Below, piece by piece: positions 57,107 to 64,000 of a stretch of 64,000 bases of DNA (positions within the stretch are counted from its first letter, which is position 1; every line of letters begins with the position of its first letter). A model generated the notes under the pieces. That model searched no databases and was not told where the DNA came from. It saw nothing but the letters and a program-made list of their open reading frames with translations. A program made the position numbers and the translations under genes. This DNA is from Heracleum sosnowskyi (lineage: Eukaryota > Streptophyta > Magnoliopsida > Apiales > Apiaceae), in assembly GCA_030848705.1 (NCBI GenBank), contig CM061244.1:47161190-47225189 (forward strand), read 5' to 3'.

Positions 57107-57246
57107 AAATAGAGTTATAAACCCCCAGAGATGATGCGACGTACAATAATAAATTCACCAAGATAATAAGAACTCTTGCCAAGTTCGATTAAAACCCTTA
57201 CGGGAACTTTAATATCATGATAGTAACATAGTTCGTTATTGTGTAG

Positions 57247-57949
57247 GTGAGCGATATCTCTGACCCTGAGGCTTATGAGAGACAGCACGACGAGGACTTG
57301 CTTAGGACTTCAGATCCATACTATGAGGATATTGAGGAGGACCCGAAGGAGGACCTGGAGGAGGACCCGGAGGAGGTCCAGGTAGATGCGGATACCGAGG
57401 TTATTGAGGATTCTGATGAGGAGGATCCAGAGGAGGATCAGACCCTAGCGGATACTGAGGATATGGAGGGGGATGCTGAGGACCAGACTCCACTTCCTAC
57501 TGAGAGAGCCCCTACCCCTCCACCACTGCCCTTGAGCCCTTACCTTGATGATCATGAGGAGCCTACCCGAGCCACAGCAGGCAGAGGCTGCACCACCAGC
57601 CGAGCCGGTTACCCCACCCCATGTTCCATTAGAGGGGATACCAGTGTGTGTGCACAACTGGACCGTGAGCAGAGTTCAGTCAGATTTGGTGGTAGCTGAG
57701 GCTAGACTAGCAGAGTCCCGGATGCAGCTAGCAGCAGAGAGGGATGCCAGGATGGTACGCCAGGGCGGCGGGAGGTCTGTGCCCCCTCGGGTTGCCCGGA
57801 GGGCGATGACTCGTATTGAGCTGAGGGCACGGATGAGGATTCGAGCTTTGCCTACTGATGGCAATGGCAGGATATCCCGGGTTGATGCTGAGGAGATCTT
57901 TCGCATAGCCATGGCGAGGGTGAGGGCGTGGCACCGCACCAGTGGCTGA
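57247..57949 (+). pseudogene. Pre-gag ORF of second Tekay-type element
   Basis: Counterpart of 20691-21197. It starts at GTG (57247) where the other element has ATG, so the start may be mutated. The first frame is strongly acidic (DIEEDPKEDLEEDPEE) and then Pro-rich; a one-base shift near 57568 passes to a second frame with a charged helical stretch (LVVAEARLAESRMQLAAERD) and a basic end, stopping at 57949. It lies about 400 bases before gag. Its function is unknown; the shared start wording (DIS) and domain order link the two elements. Confidence 0.5.
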
Positions 57950-58356
57950 TTTCAGAGTTGGTGATATGGTAGTCTAGTCTTCTAGTCACGTACGGACATA
58001 GTAGTGCCGATTTTTGGTGGGATTGTTCCATTGTATATGTTATCCCTTTCTGACTAGAAGGATAGACCATGTATTTCACTTTTGACTAGATGTTGGTAGA
58101 ACAGTTGTACTTATAAACTGTTGATGTTGACCCAGACTTTGTATCTTCGGTACTATGTATATATTTGTTTCCTTTCAGTTGAATCCAGTCTTGTTATGAC
58201 TCGATCACGAGTTTACTATTATTGTCTGCACCATATGATAGAATTGCGATAAAATATAGAACTGCGGAAGTCTACTTCCAATTATGTAACGACTGTATAA
58301 AGAAATCTGTAACCAAGTGAATGAGCCTAATGTAAATTTTCCAAATTTTCAGTAAG

Positions 58357-61300
58357 ATGCCTCCACGAAGAATGAGGACTAGGGCTAACTCCCAGGAATC
58401 TGAGGATCAAGAGAGCCATAACCAAAATAGGGAAGACCCTGAAAATGAGGAAGAAGTAGATGAAGATTATAATGAGCAGGACGACTCCCAGTATGGAGAG
58501 GAAGATGAACCCTTTTTCACTGCGGAATTTGAGGATGAAAGAGAGGAGATTGAAGGGGAACAAGAAATAGAGAACCAGGGTGGAGACCCCATGGGTCAGT
58601 TTATGAATCTACTTAGGCAAAATTTGGACCGTTATCCCCAACCACCCCAAGGGAACAACAGTACCATAGCAAACTCTTTTAGGGCTTTTAAGTCACTCAA
58701 GCCCCCAGAATTCCAAGGATCAGCTGACCCAGTAGAGGCAAGAGCCTGGATAAAGGAGATGGAAAAGTCCTTCGAGATTTTGAGTATTGAGGAGGCACAG
58801 AAGACCGTTTTTGCCACTTACCTTTTAAAGGGAGAGGCCAACTATTGGTGGGAGGCCAAGAAGAACATGGAGACGGACGCTATCATAACTTGGGAAAGGT
58901 TTAAGCAATTGTTTCTAGAGAAGTATTTCCCAAGGTTTATGAAGACTCAAATGGAGCTCAAGTTTTTGGAACTAAAGCAGAATAATTTGACAGTGGCTGA
59001 CTATGAGGCAAAGTTTACCGAGCTATCAAGGTTTGTGCCAGAATTTGTAGATACCGAAGAGAAGAAAGCTAATAGGTTTCAACAGGGATTGAAGCAGTGG
59101 ATTCAGAATCGCGTAGCAGTTTTGGAGATTACAGACTATGCCACATTGGTGCAAAAGGCTTCAATTGTGGAGGCAGGGAGTGATCAGATGCATAAGGAAA
59201 GAGAAAAAGGGGGGATAAAAAGGAAACATGCAAGTGTGGGTGGAGGTTTTGCAGGAGGAAACCCCCAAAATAGGTTTAACCGCGGAGCAGTCTCCCTACC
59301 TGAGAGGAATACGGGGTTCAAGCGACCCGTGAGCACAAGCGTAAACCAGGGCGGTAACCCATCAGGAGTGTCCCGCTCCTACCAGTCTCGACCTCCATTA
59401 CCAGCATGTACAACTTGTGGAAGGAAACATCTCGGTGTGTGCAAGCAGGAACCGGTAATCTGTTTTAAGTGTGGACGGGGGGGCCATTATGCTCAGAATT
59501 GTACCGTAGCTAACCCTAGCGTCAGCAGACACCTCACTTGTTTCCAGTGTGGACGTCAAGGTCATATGAGGAAGGATTGCCCCATGAACCGACCCGCAGC
59601 ATCAGGGACAAGCAAGGCTGCCTCCAACAAACCACCAACCACTAGGACTTTCAACATGACAGTGCACGATGCCGTGAGAAACACGGATGTGATAGCAGGT
59701 ACCTTTTCTCTAAATTCAGCAAGCGCAAATGTTTTATTTGATTCTGGAGCGACTAAATCGTTTATATCGAGGGATTTTGCGCATAAATTGAGACTTAAAG
59801 CCCAACCATTAAAGGATTCCCTACAAGTAGAGATAGCTAACCACGAAATAGTCCCAGTTAATCAGGTTCACCCCAACTGCAAATTGGAAATAAGGGAACA
59901 GTCTTTTTGTGTGGATTTGATTCCTTTTAAACTAGGAGAATTTGATGTCATTTTGGGGATGGATTGGTTGTCTCGCAATAACGTGCAGATAGATTGTAAA
60001 GGGAAGAAGGTTAGATTGAATACCCCAGGAAAGAAGGAAATAGTGTTTAGGGGGATGAAACATACACAGAAATTTCTAACCATGGCGCAGACCAAAAGAT
60101 TGTTACGAAAGGGAAATGAGGCTTACTTAGCATATGTCGTAGACACCCAAAAAGAGGTACCTAGATTACAGGACATCCCAGTAGTCAATGACTTCGAAGA
60201 TGTGTTTCACAAGATCTTCCAGGATTACCACCCGATAGGGTAATTGAATTTGCTATTGAATTAGCCCCGGGGACGGCGCCAGTTTCGAAGGCCCCGTACC
60301 GGTTAGCCCCAGTAGAAATGAAAGAGCTAGCTACCCAGTTACAAGAACTGTTGAAGAAGGGAATGATAAGACCCAGTGTGTCACCATGGGGGGCACCAGT
60401 GTTGTTTGTTAAGAAGAAGGATGGGAGTATGAGGTTATGCATCGACTACCGAGAGTTGAACAAGCTAACTATAAAGAATAAGTACCCATTGCCCAGAATA
60501 GACGATTTGTTTGACCAGCTAAAGGATGCTGTGTACTTCTCTAAGATTGACTTGAGAACCGGATATCACCAATTAAAGATTAAACCCGAAGATATTCCAA
60601 AGACTGCATTCCGTACCAGATATGGACATTATGAGTTCTTGGTGATGTCATTTGGACTAACCAATGCCCCAGCAGCTTTCATGGATTTAATGAATAGGGT
60701 GTTCAAGAAGTATTTGGACGAGTTTGTTATAGTTTTCATAGATGATATTCTTATCTACTCAAAGACAGAGGCAGAACACGCAGAACATTTGAGGATAACC
60801 CTAGAAATACTCAGGAAGGAACAATTGTATGCCAAATTCGCAAAGTGTGAATTCTGGCGAAATGAGGTTCAGTTTTTAGGACATGTGATCAATAAGGAGG
60901 GAGTGTTGGTTGACCCCTCCAAGATAGAGGCAGTTTCAAATTGGGAACGACCAACCACACCAACAGAGGTGAGAAGTTTCATAGGATTAGCAGGGTATTA
61001 TAGAAGATTCGTTAAGGATTTTGCGAAGATCGCAGCCCCGTTAACCCGACTTACCCGAAAAACTGAGAAGCTTGAATGGACGGAAAAGTGCGAGAGTAGT
61101 TTCCAAGAGTTAAAGAAGAGGTTGGTGACTGCCCCTGTGTTGGCATTACCAGATGGAAAAGGAGATTTTGTGATTTACAGTGATGCTTCGCATAAAGGAT
61201 TAGGGTGCGTGCTGATGCAGCACGGTAAGGTAATCGCGTATGCGTCGAGGCAATTGAAGGAATATGAAATTCGATATCCTACTCATGATCTAGAACTAGC

Positions 61301-63059
61301 GGCAGTAGTTTTCTCTTTAAAGATTTGGAGGCACTACTTGTATGGAGAGAAGTGCGAGATTTACACTGACCATAAGAGCCTCAAGTATATTTTCACCCAG
61401 AAGGAGCTTAACATGCGCCAGAGAAGGTGGTTAGAGTTGATTAAGGATTATGACTGTGAAATTCTTTATCACCCCGGGAAAGCCAATGTGGTGGCTGATG
61501 CCCTTAGTAGGAAAGAGAGACTCAAGACGATAATGTCGTCGGAAGAGCTGATTAGAGAATTCGAAAAGATGGAAATAGAAGTGAAAGTGACCAGAGACGG
61601 TACCGAAAAGCTGTTTGAGATTTCACTACAGCCAGAGTTGTTAGAAAAGATAAGAAGGTGTCAAGAAAGAATGATGCGTGAAGACAGACAGTCAATGACC
61701 GGAGAGGAGATCCACAGTATTGAGGATGATAAAGGAATAATGAGGCACACTTACCGAATTTGGGTTCCGAATGTTCGAGAACTAAAGGACGAGATTTTGC
61801 ACGAGAGTCACAGTTCTAGGTATTCAATTCACCCAGGAAGCACCAAGATGTATGGAGATTTGAAACAATACTACTGGTGGCCTAACATGAAAAAGGACGT
61901 AGCAGAGTGGGTAAGCAGATGCTTGACCTGCCAACGAGTGAAAGCGGAACACCAAAGGCCCAGTGGACTTTTACGACCCTTAGAGATTCCCGAATGGAAA
62001 TGGGAACATCTAGCCATGGATTTCGTAGTGGGTTTACCAAGGACCAAGGCCAATCACGATGCCATATGGGTAATCATAGACCGATTAATGAAGTCAGCCC
62101 ACTTTCTTCCGATCAACGAAAGGTACACCGTCGACAGACTAGTGGATATTTATTTGAAAGAGATAGTGGTACGACACGGAGTCCCAGTCGCCATAGTATC
62201 TGACCGAGATCCCAGATTTAACTCCAGATTTTGGAGGAGCTTCCAAGAATGTGTAGGAACCCGACTGAACATGAGTACTGCCTATCACCCCCAAACAGAC
62301 GGACAAAGTGAAAGGACCATCCAAACGCTAGAAGATATGTTAAGAGTCTGTGCTATAGACTTTAAAGGAAGTTGGGATGATCATCTACCACTGATTGAGT
62401 TCTCCTACAACAATAGTTTTCATTCAAGCATAGGAATGCCGCCTTACGAGGCCCTTTATGGAAGAAGATGTCGATCTCCCTTGTATTGGGATGAAGTTGG
62501 AGAGCGAAAGATGCTTGGGCCCGAAGTGGTCCAACGGACTAAGGACATAGTAGATCTAATCAGAGGACGACTGGTAGCAGCCCAAGATAGACAAAAGAAG
62601 TATGCTGATTTGGCCCGGAAGGACAAGGAATATGAAGTGGGAGACCTAGTGTTCTTAAAGGTATCTCCTTGGAAAGGTTTGATGAGGTTTGGAAAGAAAG
62701 GGAAGCTGAGTCCTAGATACATTGGACCATTTGAGATCTTAAGACGTATTGGAAACTTAGCATATGAGCTAGCATTACCCCCAAACCTGCAACAAGTGCA
62801 TAATGTGTTTCATGTTTCAATGTTGAGTAAGTACAACCCGGATGCTAAGCACATAGTGGAATATGAACAAGTAGACATGCAGCCAGACCTAACCTATGTG
62901 GAGCAACCAGTGTAAATCATAGATCAAAAGGAACAAGTGCTCCGAAACAAGGTCATCAAGCTAGTCAGGGTTTTGTGGCAGAACCATAATGTGGAAGAAT
63001 CAACTTGGGAACTAGAAAGTGCTATGCTAGAAAAGTACCCCCATTTGTTTTCAAACTGA
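58357..63059 (+). pseudogene. gag-pol: gag-pol of second Tekay-type element, two lesions
   Basis: ATG 58357 opens gag with an acidic N-terminus, gag domain (about residues 100-290, EANYWWEAKK, VADYEAKF), three cysteine motifs (CTTCGRKHLGVC, CFKCGRGGHYAQNC, CFQCGRQGHMRKDC; about 350-410) and an intact protease DSGATKSFIS. A frameshift near 60206-60215 moves to the RT frame: FIDDILIYS (near 60740), RNase H YSDASHKGLG and YTDHKSLKY, the integrase zinc region (HPGSTKM, CLTCQRVKAEHQ) and core (MDFVVGL, SDRDPRF, QTDGQSE). TAA at 62913-62915 then cuts off the chromodomain-like tail, which continues in frame to TGA at 63057-63059. It is the least damaged gag-pol in the window. Confidence 0.93.
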
Positions 63060-63077
63060 TTCCGGGACGGAATCCTT

Positions 63078-63092
63078 TTAAGGAGGGGAGAC
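63078..63092 (+). other. Polypurine tract, second Tekay-type element
   Basis: TTAAGGAGGGGAGAC directly before the 3' LTR start TGTAAG. Confidence 0.9.
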
Positions 63093-64000
63093 TGTAAGAC
63101 CCCAGATTTTGGGTAGAATTAAAACTTTTATTATATGTTGATGTAAATATGGATAGTGGCAATGACTTTGAGAATTAAGCTATGAAATGAATATGAATTT
63201 CGGTTTTCAAACATTTTGAGAATAGTAAGAATGGACTGAACATATAGATAAGAATAATCTCTCTGGAGAATAAGAATACAATTTTCCAAGGAAGAAAAAT
63301 ATTTTTATGTCATCCAAATCGATATCTGGTATACATCCGACAACTCCGTAAACAAGATAGCGTGTGCCCGAGAAAGCACTAGAACATTTCTAAGTGCAAG
63401 AGGTAAAGAGAAATAAACCAGGAATATTGGAGCGGATATTGATCCAAAGGATTATAGAAAAACCACTGATGAATAGTAACTTTTCCATTTAAAAAGTTTT
63501 TCAGACCACCCTATATACGGGACGATATAATAAACTTTCAAGGGCGTATTAGTGATCTACGATGTAAATGAAGGAATGCAAAAGCTGTCAGAATCGAAAA
63601 AATAGCATTTCTGTTTTCTCCGAAATTTCACCAATAACGGACGGATTAATAATTATTTGAGAATAATTGAGGATTTAAGTTATCAATTCCATGGATATGG
63701 ATTTAATAAAAGAATTAGAGATATTAAGAACAAATACGATAAACTACTTCGATAGAACACTTAAGAAACCCTGCGAACATTCTACGCGATTAAACGGAGA
63801 CGGAACAACGAAACACTTACGAGATTAAATATAGACATGGAAGTAACATGTAAAAAGATTAATTCGAGGAATGCAACATTTGGATCATCAGTGTGAAAGG
63901 AAACAAAACAATAAAGCAAACCAGTAAAGCTACTTTATTCAGATGCGTGCATGTGCGACACGTGCCCCTGTGACAAGCCAAAACTTGATGACTCACCATT
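63093..64000 (+). repeat. 3' LTR of second Tekay-type element, partial
   Basis: First 908 bases of the 3' LTR, matching 53050-53957 without gaps. The rest is beyond the window. Confidence 0.93.

Larger units (their letters stand above)
42722..64000 (+). mobile_element. Second Sirevirus, incomplete, hosting a gypsy insertion
   Basis: A plus-strand copia element with 5' LTR 42722-43693, primer site, gag, pol and an env-like gene, in the same order as the first Sirevirus. From 53050 it is interrupted by a gypsy element that runs past the window end, so its env-like 3' end, polypurine tract, 3' LTR and target duplication are not visible. Gag and pol carry two stops and at least two frameshifts, and env-like carries one frameshift. 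It is scattered with TCAACGAAA/TTTCGTTGA motifs. Confidence 0.9.
53050..64000 (+). mobile_element. Tekay-type Ty3/gypsy element, runs off window
   Basis: Plus-strand element inserted in the env-like gene of the second Sirevirus. The 5' LTR 53050-57091 starts TGTAAGACCCC and ends CTGTTACA; the 3' LTR starts at 63093 and continues past 64000. The 908 visible bases align without gaps to 53050-53957, with about six substitutions (about 99.3%). Order: primer site, pre-gag ORF, gag-protease, RT, RNase H, integrase, chromodomain-like tail, polypurine tract. The duplication cannot be checked; AAAAA precedes the 5' LTR. One frameshift and one stop break gag-pol. Confidence 0.93.

Noticed and set aside
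1..64000. CRISPR arrays, operons, bacterial promoters, rRNA or tRNA genes
   Set aside because: None seen. The only tRNA-like sequences are primer binding sites of retrotransposons.

Overview
The window looks like repeat-rich nuclear DNA of a flowering plant, most likely a eudicot. No bacterial, organellar or clear host gene was found. Nearly everything recognisable is LTR retrotransposon, in two nested stacks plus one separate element, set in AT-rich sequence with microsatellites. The species cannot be named from the sequence.

Layout. (1) 269-24987, minus strand: a Ty3/gypsy chromovirus of Tekay/Del type with 3.5 kb LTRs, a TTAAC target duplication and unusual TA...CA ends. Its protease gene is split by a younger minus-strand Ty1/copia element of Sirevirus type (7034-18956, CATTG duplication, LTRs about 99.6% identical). 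That element carries a long intact env-like ORF. (2) 25142-35874, minus strand: a Tat-lineage Ty3/gypsy element (GTTTT duplication) with a second, archaeal-type RNase H. Between pol and the 3' LTR it carries an antisense, intron-containing gene with its own TATA box, preceded by an unusual CGACC repeat array. (3) 35880-42721: AT-rich sequence without convincing genes, with microsatellites and a degenerate Sirevirus-like LTR (about 39889-41093). (4) 42722 to beyond the end, plus strand: a second, decayed Sirevirus. Its env-like gene is interrupted at 53050 by a plus-strand Tekay-type gypsy element (53050 to beyond 64000) whose 3' LTR runs off the window.

Coding state. All five gag-pol units are damaged by stops or frameshifts. 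The two longest clean reading frames of accessory type are the env-like ORF of the first Sirevirus (1213 codons) and the antisense gene of the Tat element (533 codons after splicing).

Main points for a second look: the antisense spliced gene and its CGACC array; short private motifs scattered through each Sirevirus in both orientations and across coding and non-coding parts; candidate internal promoters placed alike before both env-like genes; an uncharacterised pre-gag ORF shared by both Tekay elements; and the TA...CA LTR ends. Boundaries supported by target duplications are firm. Family names rest on motif recognition by eye, not on searches.
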